Assembly (NCBI GenBank): GCA_938048445.1
Contig: CALIVE010000016.1
Span: 1 to 12,624 of the forward strand
Length of the DNA stretch: 12,624 bases
Source: Minisyncoccota bacterium
Lineage (GTDB): Bacteria; Patescibacteriota; Minisyncoccia; UBA6257; HR35
Direction of reading: 5' to 3'
The position numbers and the translations under genes were made by a program. Numbering within the stretch: position 1 is the first letter of the stretch; each line of letters starts with the position of its first letter. Below, in pieces: positions 5,705 through 12,624 of this stretch. Under the pieces are notes generated by a model. That model did no database searches, was not told the origin of the DNA, and was given only the letters and a program-made list of their open reading frames with translations.

Positions 5705-6016
5705 TTATTTTTGTTCCTTAAGTTCTTCTATAATTTCTTCAGTTTTTGTTTTAATACCAGTTATCGGTTCTGGTTCTTCAACTTTTATATTAATACGTGC
5801 ATGATTTTTTAATCCAATAGCTTTCATAATAGTTTTAATTGCATTGATAATTACTCCTCTTCTTCCAATTAATAAACCCATATCCTGAGGGTGAACTTTA
5901 ATTTTTAATAAAACACCTAATTCATCTAACGACCTTGTAATCTTAACATGGTCTGGATTATTAACTAAATTTTTGACAATTGTTTCCAAAACTTCTATAT
6001 AAATTGGTTTATCCAT
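5705..6016 (-). CDS. khpA: KH-domain RNA-binding protein, KhpA-like
   Basis: A 103-aa protein with one KH domain. The GxxG RNA-binding loop is GRRG at residues 51-54 within MGLLIGRRGVII, preceded by the beta strand LLKIKVHP and followed by helix AIKTIMKAI. A charged tail (about 80-103) extends past the domain and is somewhat longer than in typical KhpA/YlqC proteins. In Firmicutes, KhpA pairs with KhpB/Jag and binds many RNAs affecting cell elongation and division; that is family knowledge, not shown here. khpA commonly lies near trmD in bacteria, and here it directly precedes trmD, which supports the call. It follows the membrane protein gene by 27 bases in the same direction and has no clear Shine-Dalgarno. 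Confidence 0.85.
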   Translation of the reverse strand: MDKPIYIEVLETIVKNLVNNPDHVKITRSLDELGVLLKIKVHPQDMGLLIGRRGVIINAIKTIMKAIGLKNHARINIKVEEPEPITGIKTKTEEIIEELKEQK

Positions 6017-6043
6017 TTTATCATCAAACTCAATTAATACGAC

Positions 6044-7528
6044 CTATTTTACTTTAATAGTTATTTTTGAAGGATCAGAAGGTAAATGGTTCAACCAAAA
6101 TGGCTTAATATTTACCTCAGCTCTTTCTATATTTTCATACCTATTGATTATATGCTTTAAATTAGCTAAGTCTTCACCAACTAATTCTTTAGTCAATTTA
6201 TTAACATCAATGCTATTTTCTATCTCGATTTCACCTTCTATTAAAATTGTAGCAATTTTACTTTTTATATCAAAATTTTGAACTTTTAAAGAGTTAATTT
6301 TTAAGCTTTTTATTTTAATATTGGAATTATTTTTTAGATTTTCTTTAGCAATTATATCTTTTAAAAAATCCGTAAGTTGATTTTTTTTCACCCCTATGGT
6401 CACAAGTTTGCCAGTGCCGGTCAGAATAACTTCTTTAGCAACTTTGCCTACTGAAGGATAAATATCAACTATTTTAAAATCTATTAAGTTTATATCTTCA
6501 GGAATAACATAATCTTTATATCTGCTTTTAAGTTCATCTTGAATTAAAAGCTTAATTTCATTTTCCAATTTAATTTTTCCTTGATTAATATCATCAACAG
6601 TAACTATTTTTGCTTCAGGTGAATAAATTATTGGTTCAACTAATTTTACTTTGATTTTATCCTCCCAATAAGTTCCAATTAGACCTGGTACAGTAAATGA
6701 TTCAGATAAATTATCAATTTGATACTCTTCACCAACATTATCAGCAACAACAATAACTTCTTTACTCTGCTTAGGTTCTAAATAAATTCTTTCAACAGTT
6801 CTATAAATATACCCTTTTGATGATTTAATTCTTGTTCCTGGAACAATGGATATTGAGTTTTCTGGATCTAAATTAGAAAACTGAACTTTACCAGAGGCCT
6901 TTGCTTGCCCTAATTTTGTCCCAGAGGTTGGTTGTTTAACAGTGTGGTTTTTAATTATTTCAATCTCTTCAGCAGGCAAAGAAAGCTTTTCTAAATCTGG
7001 CTGGGTTATTTGTGGATTTAAAATCAAAATTTCTTCAAAAGTCATTTTTTGTTTTTTAAGAACTATTTCTATAACAGCAGAAGAGAAAGCATTAACAATT
7101 ACCATATAACCCCCTAAAATTAAAATTCCAATTATTATTCCAACAATAACAATAGTTTTTCTTGAAGATTTTTTCTTTTTTGGTTCCTCCTTTATAATTC
7201 TGATTTTTGGCTTAACTTTTTGAGGAGGAATAATGTCAGTTACTATTTTCGTTGCTTCTTCATAGGTAAAATCTTCTAAAAATATCTCTATACCTACTTG
7301 CTTAGCTAAGGAGATAATTCTTTCATCCTCACTATTAAAATAAATTTTTTTTCTTAATTTATTGATTTCGTGTTTAAGAATCTCTAAGTTAGTTGGATAA
7401 AGTAAACATTTTGTATTTCTTGGAATTACTAAAACAATTTCTCTTGCTTCATGTTCTTTAATAAAATCTATAATTTCTCCAAGTTCTTCTGTTCCTTTTA
7501 AATAGATGAATTCTTTTTCTTCTTTCAT
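6044..7528 (-). CDS. Single-pass membrane protein with baseplate-J-like extracytoplasmic region
   Basis: A 494-aa protein. Residues 1-100 form a soluble alpha/beta domain (EIVLVIPRNTKCLLY, then IYFNSEDERIISLAKQVGI). A basic run (KKKKSSRK, about 117-124) leads into one membrane helix at about 125-147, giving an N-in, C-out topology. The large outer part is beta-rich. Its central region (about 210-290: VPGTRIKSSKGYIYRTVERI, then a strand ending NVGEEYQIDNLSESFTVPG) resembles the Baseplate_J-like fold seen in many CPR membrane proteins. That is recognition by pattern, not by search. The function is unknown; a cell-surface or envelope role is plausible. It starts two bases after the alaS stop, so it is cotranscribed with alaS, although the protein itself has no evident link to translation. 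It is likely translated by coupling. Confidence 0.7.
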   Translation of the reverse strand: MKEEKEFIYLKGTEELGEIIDFIKEHEAREIVLVIPRNTKCLLYPTNLEILKHEINKLRKKIYFNSEDERIISLAKQVGIEIFLEDFTYEEATKIVTDIIPPQKVKPKIRIIKEEPKKKKSSRKTIVIVGIIIGILILGGYMVIVNAFSSAVIEIVLKKQKMTFEEILILNPQITQPDLEKLSLPAEEIEIIKNHTVKQPTSGTKLGQAKASGKVQFSNLDPENSISIVPGTRIKSSKGYIYRTVERIYLEPKQSKEVIVVADNVGEEYQIDNLSESFTVPGLIGTYWEDKIKVKLVEPIIYSPEAKIVTVDDINQGKIKLENEIKLLIQDELKSRYKDYVIPEDINLIDFKIVDIYPSVGKVAKEVILTGTGKLVTIGVKKNQLTDFLKDIIAKENLKNNSNIKIKSLKINSLKVQNFDIKSKIATILIEGEIEIENSIDVNKLTKELVGEDLANLKHIINRYENIERAEVNIKPFWLNHLPSDPSKITIKVK

Positions 7529-7530
7529 TT

Positions 7531-8808
7531 TTATAAGCTTTTTGAAATTTTACGATGATTTTCAAACAAGAGATCAAAGGTCTCTTGCATTGTTTCTGTA
7601 AATTCTTTACCTATTTTTTCTCTTAATAATTCCTTAGAAATATCTAAGGGTAACCCAAAGGAAGTAAACAAGATAAATAATTTTTCACCAATTTCTCTAT
7701 CTTCTTCATTGCCCTTAATGTATTTTTCAAACATTGTAAGCCCCTTTTTCAAAATATTATGAAAACCATCAAATTCTTTTTTAATAACCTTATTAATTTT
7801 ATCATAATTTCTCAAATTTGGGTAGATTTGCTCAAATTTTTCGACAACTGATTTAACAAAATTTTCAATATCTTTTACCAGATTATATTTGTTTAATTTA
7901 AGCATTAATCTTCTCAAAATTCTTCTTAATACATAACCCCTTTCTAAATTGCTTGGGTAAATACCATCAGCAATCAAAAAAGTAGCTCCTCTTATATGAT
8001 CTAAAATTATCCTTAAATCTCTTATTTCTATATTAGGAACAATTTCTAAAATTCTTGTTCTTAAAGGTTCAAAAAGGTCGGTTTCAAAAACTGTTTCAGT
8101 TTTTTGTAAAACTTTCATTAATCTTTCAAAACCCATTCCAGTATCAACTCCAGGATATTTAAGTTTAGTTAATTTACCATCTTTGGTTTTATAGTATTCA
8201 TTAAAGACTAAATTCCAAACTTCAATTCTATCAATATAAATTTCAGTTGTTGGCCCACAAGGCCCTTCTTCGCCTGTTGGCCCCCAAAAATTATCTTCTT
8301 TTCCAAATTTTTTGATTTTTTCTTCAGAAAAATTTAACTCTTTCCAGATATTAAAAGATTCTTCATCAAAAGGAATATTATCTTCTCCCTTAAAAACAGA
8401 AACATAATCTATATTTAGGTTTAAACTCTTTAAAAATTCATAAGCCCAATAAATTGCTGATTTTTTAAAGTATCCTGAAGTGCTAAAATCTTGAGGATTA
8501 TCACTTCCTACAGGTCCAAAAGAAAAATTACCCAACATTTCAAAAAAGGTCAAATGTCTTTCATCACCAACTTCTTCAATATCAGTTGTTCTAAAACATT
8601 TTTGAATTGAAGCTGTTCTCTGAGTTCCAAAATCTTTAATTGGATCTTTTTCACGGGTAAAATATTTTTTAAATTGCTGCATACCAGCAGTAGTTATTAA
8701 AACACTCGGATCATCTTCAGGAATTAAAGATGAAGATTCTACTATTTTATGACCTCTTTTTTCAAAAAAATTTAGGAATTCTTTTCTTATTTCTTCAGAG
8801 GTTATCAT
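7531..8808 (-). CDS. alaS: Minimal alanyl-tRNA synthetase lacking the editing and C-Ala domains
   Basis: A 425-aa class II synthetase that charges tRNA-Ala. The catalytic domain is complete: the N-terminal EIRKEFLNFFEKRGH, motif 2 region RHLTFFEMLGNFSFG (84-98), WGPTGEEGPCGP (175-186) and motif 3 VDTGMGFERL (221-230). The tRNA-recognition domain follows (RGYVLRRILRR at 290-300). The protein ends at ENHRKISKSL, where canonical enzymes of about 870 residues continue into the editing domain and C-Ala. The next gene begins two bases later, so no room exists for a frameshifted remainder; the short form is genuine. Hence Ser/Gly-tRNA-Ala editing must be absent or supplied by a separate AlaX-type protein. 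An own promoter (TTGAAA, 17 bases, TATAAT) ends 8 bases before the ATG, with no Shine-Dalgarno. It lies 17 bases after mnmA. Confidence 0.92.
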   Translation of the reverse strand: MITSEEIRKEFLNFFEKRGHKIVESSSLIPEDDPSVLITTAGMQQFKKYFTREKDPIKDFGTQRTASIQKCFRTTDIEEVGDERHLTFFEMLGNFSFGPVGSDNPQDFSTSGYFKKSAIYWAYEFLKSLNLNIDYVSVFKGEDNIPFDEESFNIWKELNFSEEKIKKFGKEDNFWGPTGEEGPCGPTTEIYIDRIEVWNLVFNEYYKTKDGKLTKLKYPGVDTGMGFERLMKVLQKTETVFETDLFEPLRTRILEIVPNIEIRDLRIILDHIRGATFLIADGIYPSNLERGYVLRRILRRLMLKLNKYNLVKDIENFVKSVVEKFEQIYPNLRNYDKINKVIKKEFDGFHNILKKGLTMFEKYIKGNEEDREIGEKLFILFTSFGLPLDISKELLREKIGKEFTETMQETFDLLFENHRKISKSL

Positions 8809-8816
8809 TTTAAATT

Positions 8817-8845
8817 ATTATAATTTCAATCCAATCTTTTTTCAA
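8817..8845 (-). promoter_or_regulatory. alaS promoter, near-leaderless, inside the mnmA end
   Basis: On the minus strand TTGAAA (8845-8840) is followed after 17 bases by TATAAT (8822-8817). The predicted start is about 8810, two bases before the alaS ATG at 8808. The -35 box lies in the last codons of mnmA. The geometry (8 bases from hexamer to ATG) is identical to that at nusG, which strengthens both calls. AT richness makes chance TATAAT matches common, so the -35 and spacing matter. Confidence 0.55.
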
Positions 8846-9887
8846 TAATTGCTCCTCCAACAAGAATATCTTTATCGTAAAAAACAACACTCTGACCTGG
8901 TGCTATTGCTTTTATTTTTTGTTCAAACTCAACTGTTTTGTTTTTTAAATTCAAAAAAGCAGGAGTTAAAGGTTGTCGATATCTACATCTTGCCAAAACT
9001 TTTATTCTTTCATCATCAATTTTTAAATTTTCTAAATATTCTTTATCAACTAAAATATTAATTTTCTTAACTTTAATTTTTTGACTGTATAAGATTTCTT
9101 CGCCTTCCTTAGCTACAATTAAAATATTTTCCTTTGGATCCTTAATAGCAACATAATAAGGGCCATCTCCCTTTTTAATATTCAAACCATGTCTTTGACC
9201 TTCAGTAAAAAAATAATAACCTGGATGGTAACCTAAAATTTCGTTTTTTGTATTTAAAATTAAACCTCTTCTTTCTGGCAAAAATTCCATTAAAAAATCT
9301 TTTAATTTTATTTTTCCAAGAAAACAAATCCCTTGGCTATCCTTTTTATTAGCATTAGGTAAATTATTTTCTGAAGCAATTTTTCTAACCTCTTCCTTAG
9401 TGTAATCTCCTAAGGGAAAAATTATATTTTTTAACAATTTCTTCTTAATTGCCCAAAGAAAATAGGTCTGATCCTTATTTTGATCTTTGGCTATTTTAAT
9501 ATAATTTTTACCATTAATTTCTATTTTTTTCGCATAATGACCTGTAGCAATATATTTTGCTCCTAATTTTTTAACAAATTCATAAACATAACCAAATTTT
9601 ATTAATTTATTACATAAAACATCAGGATTAGGAGTATACCCTAAAGCATAACTTTTTATCATATCCAAAGCTATTAATCTTTGATACTCTTTGCTAATAT
9701 CAAGAACATAGAAAGGAATATTTAAGATTTCAGCAACAATTCTAGCATCTTCTTCATCTTGAGGATTACAAAAATTAGACACTTTTAAATGAATTCCAAC
9801 AATATTAAAATCAGCCCTTTTCAGAAGAAGGGCTGCTACTGAGGAATCAACTCCTCCAGACATTAAAACAAAAACTTTCTCTTTCAT
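8826..9887 (-). CDS. mnmA: tRNA-specific 2-thiouridylase MnmA
   Basis: A 353-aa enzyme that puts the 2-thio group on U34 of tRNA-Lys, Glu and Gln, using ATP and a sulfur relay. The N terminus has the PP-loop SGGVDSSVA (about residues 10-18). The first catalytic Cys lies in PDVLCNKLIKFG (about Cys92) and the second in DSQGICFLG (about Cys188), matching E. coli Cys102 and Cys199. ATGHYAK and the C-terminal beta-barrel segments (ARCRYRQP, AIAPGQSVVFYD) are present. The reading frame stays open upstream to 9914, but those nine codons fall inside the tRNA(CAT) gene, so I start at ATG 9887-9885. The ATG follows the tRNA discriminator base by two bases. The only Shine-Dalgarno-like element, GAGG, lies in the tRNA acceptor strand. 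It is followed by alaS after 17 bases. Confidence 0.95.
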   Translation of the reverse strand: MKEKVFVLMSGGVDSSVAALLLKRADFNIVGIHLKVSNFCNPQDEEDARIVAEILNIPFYVLDISKEYQRLIALDMIKSYALGYTPNPDVLCNKLIKFGYVYEFVKKLGAKYIATGHYAKKIEINGKNYIKIAKDQNKDQTYFLWAIKKKLLKNIIFPLGDYTKEEVRKIASENNLPNANKKDSQGICFLGKIKLKDFLMEFLPERRGLILNTKNEILGYHPGYYFFTEGQRHGLNIKKGDGPYYVAIKDPKENILIVAKEGEEILYSQKIKVKKINILVDKEYLENLKIDDERIKVLARCRYRQPLTPAFLNLKNKTVEFEQKIKAIAPGQSVVFYDKDILVGGAIIEKRLD

Positions 9888-9889
9888 AT

Positions 9890-9962
9890 TGCCTCGGGTG
9901 GGATTCGAACCCACGACCTGGCGCTTATGAGACGCCCGCTCTAACCACTGAGCTACCGAGGC
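9890..9962 (-). tRNA. tRNA with anticodon CAT (elongator Met or Ile2)
   Basis: A full cloverleaf on the minus strand: acceptor GCCTCGG pairs with CCGAGGC, D stem GCTC/GAGC with loop AGTGGTTA, anticodon stem GGCGT/GCGCC with loop CTCATAA, variable loop AGGTC, T stem GTGGG/CCCAC with loop TTCGAAT, and discriminator A73. No CCA is encoded. G1-C72 pairs and there is no GGG/CCC run in the anticodon stem, so it is not the initiator. The anticodon CAT leaves elongator Met or lysidine-modified tRNA-Ile2. The D arm and anticodon arm resemble E. coli tRNA-Ile2, so Ile2 is a real option. It heads the mnmA cluster. Confidence 0.95.
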
Positions 9963-9971
9963 TTTTAGATT

Positions 9972-9977
9972 ATTATA
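9972..9977 (-). promoter_or_regulatory. -10 box for tRNA(CAT)-mnmA
   Basis: TATAAT on the minus strand (9977-9972) predicts a start at about 9965, three bases before the tRNA 5' end at 9962. I see no good -35 at the proper spacing. It shares a 46-base spacer with the opposing tRNA-Gly promoter. Confidence 0.45.
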
Positions 9978-9990
9978 ACAGATATTGATG

Positions 9991-9996
9991 TATAAT
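9991..9996 (+). promoter_or_regulatory. -10 box for tRNA-Gly
   Basis: TATAAT (9991-9996) predicts a start at about 10003, six bases before the tRNA-Gly 5' end. The -35 is weak (GATTAT at 17-base spacing). The two divergent tRNA genes are thus driven from one 46-base spacer (9963-10008). Confidence 0.45.
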
Positions 9997-10008
9997 TAAT
10001 ATATAGGG

Positions 10009-10080
10009 GCGGCGGTAGTTCAGTGGTAGAACGTCTCCTTGCCATGGAGAAGGCCGCGGGTTCGAATCCCGTCCGCCGCT
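10009..10080 (+). tRNA. tRNA-Gly, anticodon GCC
   Basis: Complete cloverleaf: acceptor GCGGCGG with CCGCCGC, D stem GTTC/GAAC with loop AGTGGTA, anticodon stem TCTCC/GGAGA with loop TTGCCAT, variable loop AGGCC, T stem GCGGG/CCCGT with one G-T pair, loop TTCGAAT, discriminator T73. U73 together with C2-G71 is the bacterial glycine identity set. No CCA is encoded. The discriminator base is also the last base of the stop codon of the convergent 383-aa gene. Confidence 0.97.
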
Positions 10081-11231
10081 CAATTCTTTTCCAAGTGAGA
10101 TTTTTTACCTCTTTCTCTCCATTCTTTTATAGATTCCAACCATACCTTTGAAGCAAGTTTTTTAGCTTTTTTAGGGTTTTTATGATGTTTCTTATAAATA
10201 TTTTTAATTTCTTCATATAATTGTTTAATGTCATCAAAAGTTGCTGGATTAATAATATCTCTTATATAAGCAGCAAGATCACTCATACTTTCAGAAGAAA
10301 TTAAAGAAAAAAACCTTGATCTTTCAAATTGTCTAAAAAACATTATTTCCGCTAAAGCTTTTGCTAATAATTCTCGAGAAACTTCTTTACCAAATCTATA
10401 TCTTATTACAATCTTTTCAAAAAAAGGATAAACAAAAGGAATCTTTTCAAATTTACTTTCTACGCTAAATTCAAAGTTTTCTAATTTTATACCTTCTCTT
10501 TTCAAATAATGGAGTACAGCAGTATGCGCTGCACCTAAAACAATTAAAACTTTAATTCCATCTTTTTTAGCTTTTTCTTCTAAATGAGGGTTGTTTTGAA
10601 TTATCTCTGAAATAGTTTTTGGAATATTTGAAAGCATAATTTCTTCTCTTTTTGAAACAATTATTTCACTTATTTCTTTTGCCACATTATTAAGCTTATC
10701 TAACAAATCTTCAAATTTTAAATCTTCAGTCGGAGGATAAAAACCATACGAAATTTCAATCAAATCTTTATAAATTTCAGAATCTCGAGCATAAATATCT
10801 GATTCATAAGGTATATCAATAAAACTGATTATTTTTCCTGAACCTAATAAATTTTCTAAAATAGTTGACCAATAAAACTTCATCCGTTTAGTATAAGTTT
10901 TAAATGGTTTTATTTTCATTAATTTGGTGATATCTTTTTTTCTAATTTTTTCATTAGCTTTAAAATATTTAACAATTTCACATCCTGTTTTTTCAAAAAT
11001 TTCCATATCCTTTTCAGTAAAATAACCCCTTGAGATTCCTTGTAAGATATGTAAATATTCCTGAGTCCAGCCTGGTTCTTCTGGAATGTAGATATCTGCT
11101 TCTTTAATAAGTTCTGGCAATTGCTCTACAGAACGTTTTGAATGATGGGTTTCAAAAAATATTAAAAATTTCACTTTATATTTCTCTTTTCTTTTTGTCT
11201 CCTTAGAGAGAAATTTTTCTACTTTATCCAT
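10080..11231 (-). CDS. Possible TIKI/TraB-ChaN-like protein, paralogue B
   Basis: A 383-aa soluble protein with no signal peptide or membrane helix, paralogous to the 397-aa gene just upstream. Shared landmarks in order: FFETHHS (25-31; ExH), ADIYIPEE (45-52), GISRGYFT (65-72), KREEIMLSNIPKTI (194-207) and KVLIVLGAAHT (227-237). An N-terminal ExH, then a Pro-Glu, a later Arg-Asp/Glu stretch before a helix and a final Gly-x-x-His is the pattern of the TraB/GumN, ChaN and EreA (TIKI) superfamily of putative metal-dependent hydrolases. This is remote resemblance by motif order, not a search result. The C-terminal 100 residues are helical and basic. It follows the upstream paralogue by two bases. 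Its TGA ends in the tRNA-Gly discriminator base. The function is unknown. Confidence 0.6.
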   Translation of the reverse strand: MDKVEKFLSKETKRKEKYKVKFLIFFETHHSKRSVEQLPELIKEADIYIPEEPGWTQEYLHILQGISRGYFTEKDMEIFEKTGCEIVKYFKANEKIRKKDITKLMKIKPFKTYTKRMKFYWSTILENLLGSGKIISFIDIPYESDIYARDSEIYKDLIEISYGFYPPTEDLKFEDLLDKLNNVAKEISEIIVSKREEIMLSNIPKTISEIIQNNPHLEEKAKKDGIKVLIVLGAAHTAVLHYLKREGIKLENFEFSVESKFEKIPFVYPFFEKIVIRYRFGKEVSRELLAKALAEIMFFRQFERSRFFSLISSESMSDLAAYIRDIINPATFDDIKQLYEEIKNIYKKHHKNPKKAKKLASKVWLESIKEWRERGKKSHLEKN

Positions 11232-11233
11232 TT

Positions 11234-12427
11234 TTATCTTCTAGAAATTTTTTGTTGTTCAATAAATTCATCCCATACTTTTCTTAAAGCTTCCTTAAGA
11301 GTTTCATCATCATGATTTGATTTGTATACATTTTTTATTTTATTAAACAAATCTTTAACTTTATCGATTTCTACTTTACTAAATAAATTTCTTATTTCTT
11401 CAGCAAATTTACTGTAGGCTTCATAATAAAGTCTTAAAAACCTTTCTGACCATTCAGATCCAGGATCTATTTCGTGTATCATAATTTCAAACATCTTTTC
11501 AACTAATGCTTTTGCTAATAAATCTTCCTTTACTTCTTCTTTGGACATCCATTTTTTTATTACTTCGTGTTGGAATCCAATATGAAAGGGAGTTGCTTCA
11601 TGATGAATTTCAACATTAAAACCTATATCTTTTAAAATCTCACCTACTCTTGAATGCATTGATCCTAAACTAACTAAAACTTTTATTCCTTCCTTTTTAG
11701 CTTTTTTTTGAAGATCTGGATCTTCCTCGAGTAATTGAGAAATTATCTTAGGAATATTAATTACAAATACTCTATCTCTATCCTGCTGTAGTATTTCAAA
11801 ATTTTTTCTTAACCATTCTTTTAATATTTCCAAAATACTTTCAAAAGTTATTTCTTGAGAAGAATAAATTGCTTCTTTTAAACTTGGTGATTGTTTAACT
11901 AAATTTTCTCTATATTTTTTCTCAATTTCTGATCCTGCTGGAATATCTGCTATTTTAATTTTTTTATTAGTTTCTAATAAAGTTTCAAAAATTGTTAAAT
12001 AATATTCAAATACATATTGATAGGGCTTTAGGTTCGCACCGCGCTTTGCAAACCAGTCGGCTATTTTTTCAAGATCTTCTTTATTTAATTTTTTACCTGG
12101 TTGAAACTGTTTAATAAGATCTTCGGGTAAATAATTTTCTTCTTTCAAAAGTTTAATATCTTCTTTAGTGAAATGTCCTCTTGAGATTGCTTGATAAATA
12201 CATAAATGCGTAAAAGTCCAAGCAAATATTTCAGGAATATAGATAGGCGCTTCTTTAAGCAATTCGCTTTGTTTTCTTGAAGCTCTTGAATAATGACTTT
12301 CAAGGAAAAACTCTAATGTAACTCTATAACCTTCTCTCTTAAAATTTTTTAAGATTTCTTTAATTTCTTCAATTTCATTTTCTTTTAAAACTTCTTTGTC
12401 TTCAGAGGGTTTAGGTGGTTTTTCCAT
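11234..12427 (-). CDS. Possible TIKI/TraB-ChaN-like protein, paralogue A
   Basis: A 397-aa soluble protein, paralogous to the next gene over its whole length. Landmarks: EFFLESHYS (39-47; ExH), APIYIPEIFAWT (60-71), AISRGHFT (80-87), DRDRVFVINIPKIIS (216-230) and KVLVSLGSMHSR (249-260). It has extra His residues after the last motif (EIHHEATPFHIGFQH, about 273-287) that paralogue B lacks; if metal is bound, these could matter. The N terminus (1-32) is a highly charged extension. The motif order suggests the TIKI superfamily (TraB, ChaN, EreA), at low certainty. It starts three bases after the thpR stop, and paralogue B follows after two bases, so the three genes look cotranscribed. No clear Shine-Dalgarno precedes it; translation may be coupled. 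Confidence 0.6.
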   Translation of the reverse strand: MEKPPKPSEDKEVLKENEIEEIKEILKNFKREGYRVTLEFFLESHYSRASRKQSELLKEAPIYIPEIFAWTFTHLCIYQAISRGHFTKEDIKLLKEENYLPEDLIKQFQPGKKLNKEDLEKIADWFAKRGANLKPYQYVFEYYLTIFETLLETNKKIKIADIPAGSEIEKKYRENLVKQSPSLKEAIYSSQEITFESILEILKEWLRKNFEILQQDRDRVFVINIPKIISQLLEEDPDLQKKAKKEGIKVLVSLGSMHSRVGEILKDIGFNVEIHHEATPFHIGFQHEVIKKWMSKEEVKEDLLAKALVEKMFEIMIHEIDPGSEWSERFLRLYYEAYSKFAEEIRNLFSKVEIDKVKDLFNKIKNVYKSNHDDETLKEALRKVWDEFIEQQKISRR

Positions 12428-12430
12428 TTT

Positions 12431-12624
12431 TTAAATACACTGCCAACTGCTTATTACCTCATAACGTGCGAATGGTTTTTCTAAATAAGATTCGTATAAA
12501 TTTAATTCATTTAAAATTATCGACCAATTGAGCTCTTTTTTGATTTCTGGAAGGTTTTTAAAATTTTTAAGACGAGCGAGATTAATATGTAAAAGTAAAT
12601 CTCTTTTTTCTTTTTGATAAGGTA
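12431..12624 (-). CDS. thpR: RNA 2',3'-cyclic phosphodiesterase (ThpR/LigT family), C-terminal part (cut by window edge)
   Basis: The final 63 codons of a gene entering from the right edge; its stop is TAA at 12433-12431. The translation includes LLLHINLARLKNF, then a strand and NELNLYESYLEKPFARYEVI near the end. This matches the C-terminal half of 2H phosphoesterases of the ThpR/LigT family: the second His-x-Thr box, the LARLK strand, and a final strand pair ending in Leu-Tyr-Glu-Ser and a Tyr-Glu-Val strand. The box reads His-Ile-Asn, so Thr is replaced by Asn. ThpR opens 2',3'-cyclic phosphates or joins tRNA halves in vitro. It precedes the two paralogues by three bases. The N-terminal His box is outside the window. 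Confidence 0.7.
   Translation of the reverse strand, partial: PYQKEKRDLLLHINLARLKNFKNLPEIKKELNWSIILNELNLYESYLEKPFARYEVISSWQCI

Noticed and set aside
7515..7560. Frameshift splitting alaS from its editing domain
   Set aside because: The following gene is a different protein beginning two bases later. No editing-domain sequence is visible in any frame.
8849..9061. 70-aa plus-strand frame inside mnmA
   Set aside because: It is low-complexity, lies antisense to a clear gene and has no initiation signal.
9888..9914. Extended mnmA start nine codons upstream
   Set aside because: The extra codons are the T arm and acceptor of the tRNA gene. The internal ATG gives the usual MnmA N terminus just before the PP-loop.

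Overview
The window is AT-rich (low GC by eye everywhere except two tRNAs and one island), very compact and bacterial. It uses TGA as a stop (the 130-aa and 383-aa genes), so it does not use a UGA-as-sense code. Minimal gene versions (a 425-aa alanyl-tRNA synthetase with no editing domain), small membrane and secretion proteins of the kind common in Candidate Phyla Radiation genomes, a bacterial-type tRNA-Gly (U73), and genes that overlap or almost touch suggest a reduced-genome Patescibacteria/CPR bacterium, probably Parcubacteria-like. That placement is inference. GC-rich tRNA stems would also fit growth at raised temperature.

Layout. 1-113 (-) is the start of nusG. 160-666 (+) is a self-contained cassette: a consensus sigma-70 promoter, a perfect Shine-Dalgarno, a 137-aa lipoprotein gene and an intrinsic terminator. 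Its mRNA is an almost unbroken string of eleven GC-rich hairpins running straight through the reading frame. This is the outstanding feature of the window. 667-834 is a spacer with degenerate short repeats. 835-3677 (-) holds a TraG/VirD4-like (HerA/FtsK-type) membrane ATPase and a small upstream partner with overlapping start and stop. 3701-5029 (+) is cysS. 5026-9962 (-) is a translation-centred cluster, in transcription order tRNA(CAT), mnmA, alaS, a single-pass membrane protein, khpA and trmD. 10009-10080 (+) is tRNA-Gly(GCC). 10080-12624 (-) is a cluster of thpR (3' part), then two tandem paralogues that look remotely like the TraB/ChaN/EreA (TIKI) superfamily.

How the parts fit. Most protein genes concern tRNA charging and modification (cysS, alaS, mnmA, trmD), RNA binding (khpA) or transcription (nusG). 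Several genes have a -10 box ending only 6-9 bases before the ATG and no Shine-Dalgarno, so leaderless transcription looks normal here. The hairpin lipoprotein gene is the opposite: about 59% GC, a consensus promoter and the only perfect Shine-Dalgarno I see. About two thirds of its 424-nt array is base-paired in local stems, including its stop codon. I do not know a described family with this property. It is the best candidate for something new: a protein-coding gene under simultaneous selection for a protein and for a multi-hairpin RNA.
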